A stretch of DNA of 64,000 nt, taken from contig JAUCBJ010000087.1 in the NCBI GenBank assembly GCA_032718475.1, forward strand, positions 1-64,000, in the 5' to 3' direction. How positions within the stretch are numbered: the stretch's first letter is position 1; the number at the start of each line of letters is the position of its first letter. The notes under the pieces were generated by a model. The model saw nothing but the letters and a program-made list of their open reading frames with translations, ran no database searches and was not told the origin of the DNA. This stretch comes from Nemertoderma westbladi (Eukaryota; Xenacoelomorpha; Nemertodermatida; Nemertodermatidae). Positions 11,107 to 22,353 of the stretch are shown one piece after another. Both the position numbers and the translations under genes were made by a program.

Positions 11107-11690
11107 GATCTGAGCTGCTAATGTAGTTACACACTAGGCTTTTGTAAAGCCTACAAATAATTGCGAACAAAATTTAGAATTTCACCAAAATTTATACAAT
11201 AATATTGATCGTGATAAATATTAAGTCGTAATTTATAATTATTTTAATATGATTTCAAATAATTAATAACTATTGAATAAAAACATACATCAATTAGAAA
11301 CACATATTATGTTATAAATTGGCAAAATACTTTTTCGGATTTTAATAAAATACCTATTTCTTGAGCAAATTAATATTGTATTTTTGAATACAATACACCA
11401 AATTGTAATCATTCTAGCTAGAAAGAGTTAATTGACGTATAAAGTTTGTTTATGTTGTATTCGGCATAATTATTGTTTACTGTGTGATTAGATTTATATA
11501 CATTTATATTTTATACATATCATTTTTTCTCATATATTATAATTCATGTAATAAGGTTAACCTATGGCCTACCGGTATGCATGATAGGCTTTAGGCTAGT
11601 TATAATAAACCAGGTTTCTCTTTATTATTTCTGCACCATAACTTGAGTTACGCTTGTATCTTAAACAATAAGGAAGGAACCCTTAGGCAC
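11107..11690. other. AT-rich non-coding stretch
   Basis: I see no gene here, only AT-rich sequence with short palindromes. Confidence 0.5.
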
Positions 11691-12215
11691 ATATTGAATA
11701 TTACGAAATATATTTATTTATTTGTCAAGCACGTTAAGTAAAAACCTTACCTGTAGGTGTGTTAGTACTAAAGTATGTAAAAAACTTAAAAGCAACAAGA
11801 CCTGGACGTTGCGTGCAATCAGTGATCAGCTGACGGCAGTCAGCTGATAGGTAGGTTTCGCCCCGCAGCTGAAGACCTTCTCAGGAGGCCAAGCAAAAGC
11901 TTGGCTTTGCAAAAGCTTAAATGTATTACAATCAAACACGTAAGCATGTTATCTACAAGCAGAAATATGATTGGCGCAAGTTTGTGGTGCTGCTTCCCCA
12001 GTGGCTAGTTACCTTACAGACCTATCTCTTCATTTTATTACTCATTCCGCATCCCTATGTGAATTTCTTCTCTCTACATTTCCTTGCTTGGCCTCCCGAG
12101 AATGACTTCGCTGCGGGGCGAAACCTGGCTGCTGTCAGCTGACCATCTAACACACCTACCGGTAAGGTTTTTACTTAACGTGCTTGACAAATAAATAAAT
12201 GTAATTCGTAATTAT
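11690..12215. mobile_element. Foldback/MITE with ~150-bp terminal inverted repeats
   Basis: The left end (ATTTATTTATTTGTCAAGCA, then CGTTAAGTAAAAACCTTACC) is repeated inverted at the right end (~12155-12205). Matching continues inward through GTAGGTGTGTTAG, GTCAGCTGA, TTTCGCCCCGCAGC and GGAGGCCAAGC. The core (about 11905-12060) carries no transposase. It is a non-autonomous foldback element of unknown superfamily. Confidence 0.85.
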
Positions 12216-12368
12216 TGGTTACTAAAGCTTCTACTTCAAACTGTTGAATATTGTTGACTTTTCATTTTTCGTTAAACTATGGACAGTAATAAATAAGAAT
12301 TGAAGATATTATGACACAAACAGTTGTTACCTTTGTAATTTATTAATTACATTATTAAAGGTTTAAAA

Positions 12369-13173
12369 TAGGGATGTTGCGAATGTCATATTTTTAACAT
12401 CCGCGGATGCAGGTGTCTGAGGTGACATCCGCACGGATGCGGATGTCTATTAAAACATACATATTTTTGCCTGGCCTCCCTTTTACATCAAGGTTATACC
12501 AGCATTTTAATATTATATTCTAATCTTATATTAATAAACTAACAAGAGTCTAAGGTTATAGAACATAATGGGACATAATATAACAAAACAATAATATAAC
12601 AAACATTTTTTATATTGTTCCCGTCGAGTGTTAGTGTATACTGTATAGTGTACAACAATGTACGTGTACACACACTGGCACACAAAATCGAACTTCTAAG
12701 GTTGCTCCTCTTACAGAAACTGTCTAAATGTCTGTCTGTTTTTTTGTCTGTCTGTTTGTCGGTCAAAAAATAAACAAAATCACTTAACCTCACCAAAATA
12801 TGCCTATGGGGGTTTTCCAGGTCGGCGAACTCATTTCCGATGTCAGTTTTTAACAGCATCTTGACTGTCTGTTTCTTTGTATGTCTGTCAGTCAGTCTGT
12901 TTGTCTGTATGTATGTATGTCGGTCAAACAATAAACAATTATTATTATTATTGTATTTTTTAATTACCATTACTATTTTGACTATTATTACTATTAATTA
13001 CCAGTATTTATTATTGAAAATTTAATTGAGTGGTTGCTGGGCCTTCAGACAGGATGCTTGAATAGTGCATGTAACATCCGCATGTTACATCCGCATGCCA
13101 TGGGTGCGGATGCGAATGCGAAAAATCATGCGGATATCCGCGGATGCGGATGCGGACATGCGCCACATCCCTA
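12369..13173. mobile_element. Non-autonomous hAT-type element with 8-bp TSD
   Basis: The termini are TAGGGATGTTGCG at the left and its inverted CGCCACATCCCTA at the right. GTTTAAAA flanks both ends exactly (12361-12368 and 13174-13181). The TAGGGATG terminus and 8-bp duplication fit hAT. GCGGATGCGGATGT-like subterminal repeats lie inside both ends, as transposase-binding repeats do. The interior (12640-12960) holds a degenerate (CTGT)n microsatellite and no transposase, so the ORFs reported across it are incidental. Confidence 0.9.
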
Positions 13174-14695
13174 GTTTAAAACCAAACCTACAATTATGTA
13201 ATTGTACGTTGTACATTGTCTCAAACAAATTACAAACAAGAAATATACTGTAATAAGAAAACATAATAAAATTAAAAACCATTTACATGACCTGAGGTAC
13301 CGCATGACAGAAAAACTTAAATAACATTCAGTGACTGTGACATTAGTTAGTTAGATCTATTCTCAAGTAATTATATTTAGTATAAAAATAGATAAAACAA
13401 CAAAAAAAAACGAGAATTCGTAACTGGATCATTCGATTCGTGTTAAACTTACATTCCGTTTATCAACTACTGGAAAGGAGCAGGTCACAGCGGCGGGATT
13501 TTCTGATTGAAAGGGGCCGTTCAAAAATTGTCATCGTATTTCCTTATATTTTTAACCTGCCACCCCCGAAGGCACGATTCGCTAATAAATAAATTAATAA
13601 ACATCTCCACACTGTTAGCGACACACACAATTAAAGTTTCCCCCAGGCTGCAGCCTAGTGGTCAAAGCGGCCCCGGTGCCCCTGATTGACACCCCCCCCC
13701 CTCCCCACTTCCCAATAACAATGACGCCGTTTATGAACAGTCCTCCCTGCGTTACCATAGTAACGTGTTACTACTCAATCTAAGGGGAGATTACGATGAG
13801 AATGGATCGAGAAATACAAAAATTTGGTGTAATAATATTTGTCAAGTGAAATTTTTGTAAATATAAACAAATATCAGGCCTGCTATATACACAACTAACA
13901 GTAAGTTATTAACAGTATTGCATAGGTTACGTCACACACAACACAGACCTACAGGCTGCAGAGCAGACAAGGCACAAACCATACAGTACTTAGAGAGGGG
14001 CTGTGGGTGAAATTGTACATAAATATTTCGGTCGGCTAGAACCAAATTTCCAATCAAACCAAATCCATTTAAATCCCTAATTAAATATAATGAAATGATA
14101 TTAAATATAAAACGTTTAGATATATTACTTAACCTCCTTTTAGTTTGGGAAAAACTACATTTCAATATATTTAACAAAAATATTGCATCGATCGCACCTG
14201 AGAAATAATTATTGAATCAAAGAATTTCATTTTTGAGGCGATATCCAGCCAGCTGGTAGTTTAGGGGGGGAATCCATTAAATTATCATCTGTGAACGCCA
14301 TTCTAAACGGAATTCTTTACAGACTCGACGGATACTTCAGTTGCAGACTTCCCAAAAATAGACCATCTAAGCGGACTGACAACTCTCGGTACACCGTAAC
14401 CAGTCTACCTACACACCCCGACATCAACCCAACCTCATACAACCAATATACATCCATATAATGGCGATTAGGAGGATGTGTGCTTGCAAAAACCACCAGG
14501 AGTGAGGAAATTTGATGGCAGATAATATATTAGAAATTAGGGAATTGTAACTAAAATATATATATATATAGATCATTGACACAAAAAAGAAACTAAAACA
14601 AAATGAAGTCGACCTAAAACGAATAATATGTTGACAATAATTACAAAATACTAAAAGTAGAATGTTTACGAGATACTGTGGGTGGATGACGGTGA
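13174..14695. other. Non-coding stretch 3' of menin
   Basis: No supported gene. It has a C-rich tract at ~13690-13710. An A-box-like string near 13645-13665 has no B box. The first ~50 bp next to the menin stop are expected to be its 3' UTR; a candidate polyadenylation signal (AATAAA on minus) was not pinned down. Confidence 0.45.
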
Positions 14696-15577
14696 TTAAT
14701 AACGTTTCCGTTTACCGTCCGATGTTACCGAACTAGCCGAGGGACCGAAGCCTCGCTTACGAGACAAGGAGACCTGCGATTGGGCCGTCAACTGTAGTTC
14801 GATCGCGTTGGAATTGATCCGCTCGGAAGTCAGTAGATTCTTCATCCCTTTCATCTTGGCGCTGCGCAACTGGACGTAAACCCGCCCGCCGCGCCCGTAC
14901 ATAACGTCGCGCAACCAGTCGGCGAGGATGGCGCCGCCCAGGTCGTCGTCCAGACAGCCGCGGGACCGCGAGGCCACCCCGGAGGCCGCCTCCTTCACGG
15001 GGAGACCGTCGAACGCGTCCGAGTCGGACCCCGAGATCATCGGGACCGCGGAGAACATCGGACTCGGTTCGTCCTTGAGTTGGAGGAGTTCCTGGTTGGA
15101 GGAGTGACGACTGCTCTTCCGACGATCGTCCTCGTCGTCTTCCTCGGGGTTCACGGTGACGCCGAGTCTCGCCGCCGCGTTGAATTTACCCAACGTGTTC
15201 ACTAGATGGCGTGCCCAACTTATGTGGACCACGGGCGTCGTGGAGTCCTCCTCCCACAGACAGACACCGTCGTAGAACACGAGAATGGCCCCGTAGACCC
15301 AGGAGTCGCTTAGTAACTCGCGACTACGCGGGTCCGACCGACTGGCGATACTCACCACCTTCAACATCCCCGGTATAACGTCGTTGGCGACCTCGAAGAA
15401 CTCCTTGTATATCTCCTCCTCCTCGCGGCAGTAGTTGTACAGCGATATTGTGCCGCCGGCGAGCGCCCAGCTGTACAGCGCGGACTTGTAGCGCCGGTTG
15501 CGTAGGTAGAAGCCGGCGAGGTAGATGTACGGGTAGACGTGGTGGTTGGCGTAGTTGCTGCGACTCACTTCCGCCGC
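14696..15577 (-). CDS. MEN1: Menin, second coding exon (C-terminal 293 residues)
   Basis: Menin is the nuclear scaffold that joins MLL/KMT2 H3K4 methyltransferases and transcription factors such as JunD. The exon opens after TTTGGTTTACAG (acceptor, 15578 onward) and reads in frame from exon 1. Diagnostic menin stretches are HVYPYIYLAGF, YNYCREEEEIYKEFFEVAND, FYDGVCLWEE, a Ser/Asp-rich loop (~residues 450-520), then KMKGMKNLL, INSNAIELQLTAQSQ and a basic GKRKRY tail (nuclear-localisation-like) before TAA. Across the splice join, spacing from LYLK to HVYPY matches the family without a gap. With exon 1 the protein is 602 residues; vertebrate menin is ~610. It is intact, with GC-rich codon use unlike the intron. 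Confidence 0.95.
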   Translation of the reverse strand, partial: AAEVSRSNYANHHVYPYIYLAGFYLRNRRYKSALYSWALAGGTISLYNYCREEEEIYKEFFEVANDVIPGMLKVVSIASRSDPRSRELLSDSWVYGAILVFYDGVCLWEEDSTTPVVHISWARHLVNTLGKFNAAARLGVTVNPEEDDEDDRRKSSRHSSNQELLQLKDEPSPMFSAVPMISGSDSDAFDGLPVKEAASGVASRSRGCLDDDLGGAILADWLRDVMYGRGGRVYVQLRSAKMKGMKNLLTSERINSNAIELQLTAQSQVSLSRKRGFGPSASSVTSDGKRKRY

Positions 15578-15886
15578 CTGTAAACCAAAAAATATCTTTA
15601 GTTATTTAGGCCTATTGATTGAGAAAGAAATTCCACACTATTATCACCCATTTGTTAACGACTTATACTATATGATAGGGTTTACTGACTGAACGCCTAC
15701 AAAATGCTAAACCTAGTAGTTTGGGAAAAGTTAAAGAAAGTGGAACATTTCATATACAGTTTGACATTTTTCAATGGTCAAGTTCTAGGTTACAAAGACC
15801 GACTTTTCTACCCAATGAAAAATAAAAAAAATAATGAAAAATTCGAATTAGTTATTACAGTTTCACAATGTGAGCCTAATCATAAT

Positions 15887-17476
15887 TAGGGATGTCCCGG
15901 AATCAATATTTTGATTCCGGCCGGAACCGGAATTCAACTTGCCGGAATATTCCGGCCGGAATTCCGGCCGGAACCGGAATTTTCTATAATTAATGAAATA
16001 CACTAAATGACCCATGAAACAATTTTTTGTGAAACAAATGAATTTTTTTAATTTCTACTAAGTTTGATAATGAGAGGAATCAGAACCTTGGGGGGAATTA
16101 AGGTGGGTGGAGTGGAGAATGGCCTGGGCCGTAATGGGACGGGATGGTACTTCGGCATTGAACGACAGGGAATTCAATAAAAAATTTTTCTAAAATCTAT
16201 AACTTTGGCAAAAAGTTAGGTTATTATCATTTAGACTCATACCTAAAAACCTACGTTAAACAAAAACCTATGGTTTCGCCGTTCGTCCTTTGGTACAATA
16301 TCCTGGTGTCTTTAAGGGAAAGGAGCATGTTACAGGGACATGTTATTCGAACCAAAACAATAAACGAGTCCAATAGTACATGTTACAGTTTAATTATTGC
16401 TGGGAATAAATAGATTTATGGTAAGAAATGGATTTGCTGTAAATAGAAATTAAACTACTATATTATGCAGCACCTACGACGCAGAACTGAACTAACGACA
16501 ACTCGCAGGACCTGTACGTATTGTAATAACGTTTATATTAGATTTAGGTTAGATTATAGTAATTGTAATTGTGTAATATTGTATTTGTAACCAGGTAACA
16601 TAAAGGACCCCCATGAAAATACGCTGCAAATCTTTAGGGGTCATCCTAATGTTACGTTGGACGAGATAATACCAATCATAATATTATCATATTATTTAAT
16701 AATTAATTCAAAGTAAAATAATATAAAATCAATGTAAAATAATGTAAAAATCAATGCAAAATATTGTAAGATCAATCTAAAAAACGTCATTTTATAAGCA
16801 AATTGGAAAAAGCAAATTGGAAAAACCACTATTTAAGGCCCGTGCTCCACTGGTAAGTCTTATGTAGTCTTAGTCAGAATAAATTATGGAACACATTGGT
16901 TTTAATGTGAGCGTCTCCACTGGTAAATCGTAAGTTACGACCGATAAGTCGAAATTGATTATGTCCCATGTTCCATCTTTTGACATATGACTCATGTGTT
17001 ATATCCGCCAAGATGCCTGTGATTGGTTACTTTGGGTATAAATATGCAGTAAATGTGAGATGCATCTTATATTTTTTATCAAATTACTTATGACTTGTGT
17101 TACCAATGAAGCAATGAGGCATTCATTTTGACATTCTGACCAGTGGGGCACGGGCCTATTGATGCATTTCATTAGTTAATGTAAATTACGATGGTTATTG
17201 TGAATTGTATATGAACACTACAGTAGGTGGTGTAACAGATGGTGGGACCATTTTAGTTTGATTACCAGGTGAAATGTTTTTGGAATTGTGTTACATATCA
17301 AACGTGCAACTGCAAAGCACTGCGTGCCAACGTACAAAATGTGCAACTATCAAACTAGTTAGGAACCTGGCAATTCCGGTAAAATTCCGGCCGGAATTGA
17401 CCCCATTCCGGCCGGAACCGGAATCGGGCAAAAACCGCCGGAATTCCGGCCGGAACGGAATTCCGGGACATCCCTA
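15887..17476. mobile_element. hAT-type element, 1590 bp, perfect 8-bp TSD
   Basis: It begins TAGGGATGTCCCGGAAT and ends with the inverted ATTCCGGGACATCCCTA. ATCATAAT occurs exactly on both sides (15879-15886, 17477-17484). Both ends carry arrays of CCGGAATTCCGGCCGGAA-type subterminal palindromes. The interior has no transposase ORF and contains a nested MITE. It shares the TAGGGATG terminus with the element at 12369 but not its subterminal repeats, so the two are related families. Confidence 0.93.
16837..17156. mobile_element. 320-bp MITE nested in the hAT element (PIF/Harbinger-like ends)
   Basis: The inverted termini GGCCCGTGCTCCACTGGT and GGCCCGTGCCCCACTGGT (inverted at right) differ at one base. 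Flanks are TAA on the left and TAT on the right, near the TWA target of PIF/Harbinger. No ORF is seen. Superfamily assignment rests on the ends and is tentative. Confidence 0.75.
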
Positions 17477-17504
17477 ATCATAATAACATTGTAGTCCCGG
17501 TACC

Positions 17505-18022
17505 AGCCGTCCCAGCCAAAAAAGTCGATGAAAAAAAGGAAAAAAAGGAATTTATATTTAAAAAAATGGAAAAAAAGGAATAGGATGAAGTTCAAAAAAA
17601 AGGACAAAAAGGATCGGATACGGTTCAAAAAAAGGGAAAAACTGAATTGATATTATCTTTTAAAAAAGGATACCGATAGTAAACATTATATTTCATTAAC
17701 CTTATATAGGACTATTAAGAAACGTCACTGTATTAAATGGCAGGGAGAGATCAAAGTAAGTTAAAAAGTAGAAACACAGAAAGAGAACATCGGCAATGGC
17801 AATAATATAATTATTGTAACTCAACATATCAATGAAATAAGAACTTAAAAACAATTAAGAAATTTTCACCTTTTTTGCCTAGTTATCAGAGATGGTTGAG
17901 CTCGGCCGATTGATGGTCATAGAACATTAGTTTGAAAGTGATTTCCGGTCGTGGCTACATTTATATAAATAACAAAAATGTTATTAGACGCAATTAAAAT
18001 TCAACCATCTCCAGGGGAAAAC
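17505..18022 (+). repeat. Direct repeat, left copy, flanking the Grl region
   Basis: From CCCAGCCAAAAAA to CCATCTCCAGGGGAAAACG this matches 21805-22353 in the same orientation with small indels. Shared words include GGACAAAAAGGATCGGATAC, TAGGACTATTAAGAAACGTC and GATGGTTGAGCTCGGCCGAT. It is A-rich at the start and non-coding. Confidence 0.85.
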
Positions 18023-19148
18023 GTTCACACATAAACAGTCAACTTTCAACATGCAACTGTCAGCACTAGTCCAATGTTCTAGAGACAAATAGGGCAGATA
18101 TCACGGTTGGAGTACAAGTACTAGTATTCCTGAGAGCTGCTGTCTTTCTTGTCTGCACGGTACCTCCCCTGTCCAATAACTCCCCTATACGTATACAGTG
18201 CCAATGTGTGAGTTCTGCATCAACTCTAAACGGTTGGGACGGTTACAGATCATTTATGTTATTTTATGTTTTATATATATTTTTTTTCATAAAGTTAGTA
18301 CAAGGAACACTTTTATAACCCCAATAATAAAGTCCTCCTTTCCCTGATCTCAATATTTAGATACAGAGGTTTTTTGAAGCTTTTACCGGTCCATTGTTTT
18401 GTCCCTTTGTCGGAAGAGGTTACTTTGTATATTCACATTAGACCTACTGCCCTACCTGGAACGAATAAAGGCTGGAATATTTACTTAATAACATATTTTA
18501 ACAAGACCTACTCGTAAGTGACCCGTTTGAGACGGCATCACGTTCTAGATCCCCAAAAGGTTTTCACTTGGAAAAGTTCTAGCAAGCGATAGGCTGCGCA
18601 AAAATCCTATCACAAATGCCGAACGGCAAGGGTTAAGTGAATATAGAGTTAGCGCAAGTTGAACTATTTTACAGTAATGATAATGAATGATGAGTGGACA
18701 GGATATCACTTATTTATTCAACTGGTATACCACGAGATTGGAGATCCATTAATGGAACTTGTCAAACTACAGCAATAAGTAAAATAATTGATTCTACTAT
18801 TAATATATTAATGAAACCACATAGCATAGCCCACTGCAATACAAAGTGTATCATGCTTAACTTACTCTTGGGTGGTATAAATGGTGGTGAAATCACTAAA
18901 CTATATTAACCCATTCATCCATGTATTTCAAATGGCTACTAATGTATGTTATATTCATTTTAAAGTTTTGTGTTGGAAACATTTCCTTTAATTCAACAGT
19001 TATATCTCTTTAGGGTAGTTTTACATTTTGTAATCAACCATTAAATAAATATTAAGTTAGTTAACCACAATGAACTACATTTGTCATTGAAAATATTTTA
19101 TACTATATATTTATATTATATATTTATTTTATATAATAATAATAATAT
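18023..19148. other. Non-coding stretch 5' of the Grl hairpin
   Basis: I see no gene. A short ORF at 18694-18909 has no recognisable motif. Confidence 0.45.
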
Positions 19149-19404
19149 TTTAAAAAGTCAAGAGATGAAAACTTATATGATCTATCACTAAAAATTTAAA
19201 TTACTATTATTAGGTTTCGATAGCTCTCTCTATCTTTTTCAAATAAACGATATTCTAGAATTATCATTATTTCTTTCATTTGTAGTGCAATAATACTAGA
19301 ATATCGTTTATTTGAAAAAGATATAGAGAGCTATCGAAAGCTAATAATAGAAATTTAAATTTTTAGTGATAGATCACATAAGTTGTCATCTTTTGAATTT
19401 TTAA
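19149..19404. repeat. Long hairpin with ~110-bp arms upstream of Grl
   Basis: The left arm (19149-19258) contains GATCTATCACTAAAAATTTA, TTTCGATAGCTCTCT and AAATAAACGATATTCTAG. All recur inverted in the right arm (19296-19404) at high identity, with a ~37-bp loop. It is likely a small foldback/MITE about 200 bp before the Grl start codon, where it could affect transcription. Confidence 0.85.
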
Positions 19405-19608
19405 CATATTAGGCCTATTATTATATACTAAAACAACTTGATCGTACACCAAGGCATTCGTTCTTTAAGAACGCCTCGTCTCATACCCTACAGTCATATT
19501 CCCTCACACTTTCTTCTTAATTAAATTATTTTATATAATATAGATGATATTAAAGGTTTTACAATACCATAGTAATAGCTCTTGTATGAATCTTTCTTAT
19601 CTGATACA

Positions 19609-20205
19609 ATGGCTGGATCTGTACTAGAATCTGGTGAAATAAACTTAAATATCTCAGATAACAATTTGCAAGCTTCTAGTACAGAATGTGAAATGGGAAT
19701 AGAAATAATTGTCAAAAACAATCCCTCAAATGAGGATAATAATGTTGTCGATGCGATCAATGGTAAAATCGACAGTGGTGATACTTTAGAAACAAGAAGA
19801 AAGTCACGCCTAAGTATGATATTGCTGTTAGTTGCAGGTTTGCGATGGAGAAAGGATTTGCCCGATTGTGTTTTCAAACAACTAACATATGATTCTTCAT
19901 TTAACAAAATAGTTTTGAAAATCTGTGATAATTGGATATATTCTCTAATTGTCTTCTCTTTAATTTGTTTCAACTTATTTTCATACATGGTGTCATGTGT
20001 TTATATATACAACAGGGTTGGTGGTATTGATGGAAAGTTCATGATTGCATGTGTCCAAGCAAATTTTAGTACTTTGGGGGCATTGTCATATCTTGTGTGG
20101 TATTTTGTAAACTACAGAAACTCTTACTTTGCAGTATTACAATCACATATGGATGGAGTCAGCAAAATGGAGAAGGAAACAATCAAATGTATGCAGATAA
20201 AACAC
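19609..20205 (+). CDS. Gustatory-receptor-like (Grl) protein, N-terminal part
   Basis: The ATG at 19609 (ACAATGG) opens a ~75-residue acidic, soluble N terminus. Then come RRKSRLSMILLL, LRWRKDLPDCVF and two membrane spans (IYSLIVFSLICFNLFSYMV; the stretch around NFSTLGALSYLVWYFVNY). This fits the intracellular N terminus and TM1-TM2 of the insect Gr/Or superfamily, whose non-arthropod members (Grl) occur in several invertebrate phyla. The frame is closed to the C-terminal part by a MITE. If 20206-20537 is spliced (GT-AG, phase 0) the two parts join. Reading through gives a stop at 20574. It lies in the menin intron, opposite strand. Family call is from architecture, as sequence in this family is very divergent. 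Confidence 0.65.
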
Positions 20206-20537
20206 GTTCGTGGGGCCTTCGAGCAGCACGAAGTGAGCAAAGCCTTTTGCATATGGTCACCATTAATGAGTTGTCTGCCGTTAGTCAGAAGTCTTCAACA
20301 CAATACTCGTCCTCATCTTGAGCCTCGTTGCGTTCGTTCGTTTTTGACCAAACTTCAGATTCTTTCTAAACTTTTGACGGACTACATACATAACAAGTTT
20401 CGTTTAATTTCATCAAGAAATAACCTAGTTATTAGCGATCAAAAGTTTACGACGACAGACGACGACGACGATAGACAACTCGCCAAGAATGGCACCCATA
20501 TGCTAAGGCTTCGCTCACTTCGTGGCTTGCCCCACAG
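20206..20537 (+). mobile_element. MITE inside the Grl gene; potential intron
   Basis: The inverted termini match: GTGGGGC, CACGAAGTGAGC, AAGCCTT, GCATATGG, CCATT and GAGTTGTCT occur in order from the left end and, inverted, from the right end (to ~75 bp in). The stretch starts at GT (20206, CAC/GTTCGT) and ends at AG (CCCCACAG, 20537). Both flanking codons are complete, so it is a phase-0 intron on paper. Alternatively CAGAT at 20194-20198 and 20535-20539 is a 5-bp target duplication, whose removal also keeps frame. The donor is weak. Confidence 0.75.
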
Positions 20538-21377
20538 ATGTTGGCAATTAATGGATCTGTTAAAGATACAATAAAACATAAGAGATATTATTTAAAAATC
20601 ACACTAATGAGCTTTTATTTACTATCAGGGTCACTTTCAATGATATCATTTTGCATTGCTTTCCATGAATACACATATATGCATGTTCTAGAGATAACTA
20701 TCCAGCCATTTAATGTTGACCAATGGACCATTTGGATTACACCAAGGAGCCTGGCATCTCTATATACCACAGTTGTATTTTATGGTTTTTATGTATTTGC
20801 ATTGCTCTTAGTCAATGATAGTTATGAAGATTTTTCCTTACTTGTCAGTGAAATTCAGTGTTATGTTAACAACAAGGGCGGCTTAAATGCACACATATTG
20901 TCATTCATCAACTTTAGGATTTGTAATCTCAATGTGCTTTTGCAGAAACGTGACAAATTAATAAATATATGGTCTGGTTTTGTATTAACACTTGAAATAC
21001 CTGTCCTATGTTTTTTCCTTTATCAAGGAATAAAGATGGGAACAAGTGAGAGCGTCGGAAATAAAAAACTAACATTCCCTATAACATTTATTGGATTTGG
21101 ACTACAGCTGATTTTCCTCATTGGATTGTTGTTGTGGAATTTGGGAAATCAATATTCTTTCAACCAATCTATGTTGCTTGCTGTTCAAGGTTTTCAAATT
21201 GATTACAACAACTGCAGTGAGGTTAACAAGATGGTACTCTTGTTTCAGACTATAAAGAGCTATAATTTTGGATTCACTATATTAAATATATTTGTTGTTG
21301 ATAAATCATTAGTACTAACAGTATTTAGTCTTATAATATCATATTCTGTATTGATGTATCAGTCTGATATATCATAA
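20538..21377 (+). CDS. Grl protein, C-terminal part (TM3-TM7)
   Basis: This 280-codon frame to the TAA has five hydrophobic segments: around LMSFYLLSGSLSMISF, ASLYTTVVFYGFYVFALLL, FVLTLEIPVLCFFLY, TFIGFGLQLIFLIGLLL and a last one ending VVDKSLVLTVFSLIISYS. The loop between the second and third (ESYED..NFRICNLNVLLQKRDKL region) is soluble and helical, as in the Gr family, and the final span sits at the place of the Gr signature (TY...QF in insects; only loosely kept here as SYSVLMYQ). With the N-terminal part the receptor has seven spans and ~480 residues, usual for the family. Likely role: chemoreceptor or ligand-gated channel; this is inference. Confidence 0.7.
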   Translation: MLAINGSVKDTIKHKRYYLKITLMSFYLLSGSLSMISFCIAFHEYTYMHVLEITIQPFNVDQWTIWITPRSLASLYTTVVFYGFYVFALLLVNDSYEDFSLLVSEIQCYVNNKGGLNAHILSFINFRICNLNVLLQKRDKLINIWSGFVLTLEIPVLCFFLYQGIKMGTSESVGNKKLTFPITFIGFGLQLIFLIGLLLWNLGNQYSFNQSMLLAVQGFQIDYNNCSEVNKMVLLFQTIKSYNFGFTILNIFVVDKSLVLTVFSLIISYSVLMYQSDIS

Positions 21378-21804
21378 TTTAATTGATAATGATATTATGA
21401 GTTGATGTAATTTGACTAAAATAATTTGTTCAATATCCTCAGGAAGTTGTTTAATATAACAGCCTTGATCAACATTATCTCCACAGTCGCATATTACATA
21501 TATTATGGCATATATTTAATATCAATATTTAATAATTTAATACGAGTGATATTATTGATCGTATTAAATGATTTTTGCCATGCTGAATTATTACGATTGA
21601 TATTATTAGTCGTTTTAAATAATGTTTTTAAACTTAATTATTTCGCTTGATATATTGATCGATTTAAATAACAGTTGAATTATTTAAAATAGCTCGTATT
21701 AAATGTAGATCAGCTGGTATCCAGCTGATCTCTTGATTCATTTCTATACATGCTTCACTTATCGTACCGGTATCACTGTACCAGTACTGCAGTATACTCC
21801 TCAG

Positions 21805-22353
21805 CCCTCCCAGCCAAAAAATCGATGAAAAAAAGGAATTTATATTTTCAAAAAAAAGGAAAATAGGATAGGATGCAGTTCAAAAAAAGGACAAAAAGGA
21901 TCGGATACGGTTCAATAATGGGAAAAACTGAATTGATATTATCTTTTAAAAAAAAAGTAAACATTATATTTCATGAACCTTAATATATAGGACTATTAAG
22001 AAACGTCGCTGTATTAAATGACAGGAAGAGATCAAAGTAAGTTAAAAATTAGAAACAACAGAATGAGAACATCGGCAATGGCAATATAATTATTGTAACT
22101 CAACATATCAATGAAATAAGAACTTAAAAACAATTACGAAAGTTTCACCTTTTTTGCCTAGTTATTAGAGATGGTTGAGCTCGGCCGATTGATGGTTATT
22201 GGTAGAGGTTTATCAAACGCTTGTAAATAGAACTTTAGTTTGAAAGTGATATAAAAACTTTGGTACGGATTTCCGGTCGCGGCTACATATTTATAAATAA
22301 CAAAAAAGCTTTTCTTAGACGCAATTAAAATTCAACCATCTCCAGGGGAAAAC
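21805..22353 (+). repeat. Direct repeat, right copy, flanking the Grl region
   Basis: The partner of 17505-18022, same orientation. It carries a short inserted segment near 22198-22270 absent from the left copy. The pair encloses the hairpin and the whole Grl gene. Confidence 0.85.

Noticed and set aside
12539-12970. 143-residue ORF in the hAT-type element
   Set aside because: Translates a degenerate CTGT microsatellite; no transposase motif.
13640-13690. A-box-like string (AGCCTAGTGGTCAAAGCGG)
   Set aside because: No B box or stem structure follows, so not a supported tRNA or SINE.
19521-19988. 155-residue minus ORF
   Set aside because: Antisense to the Grl N-terminal coding region, which has a better domain case.
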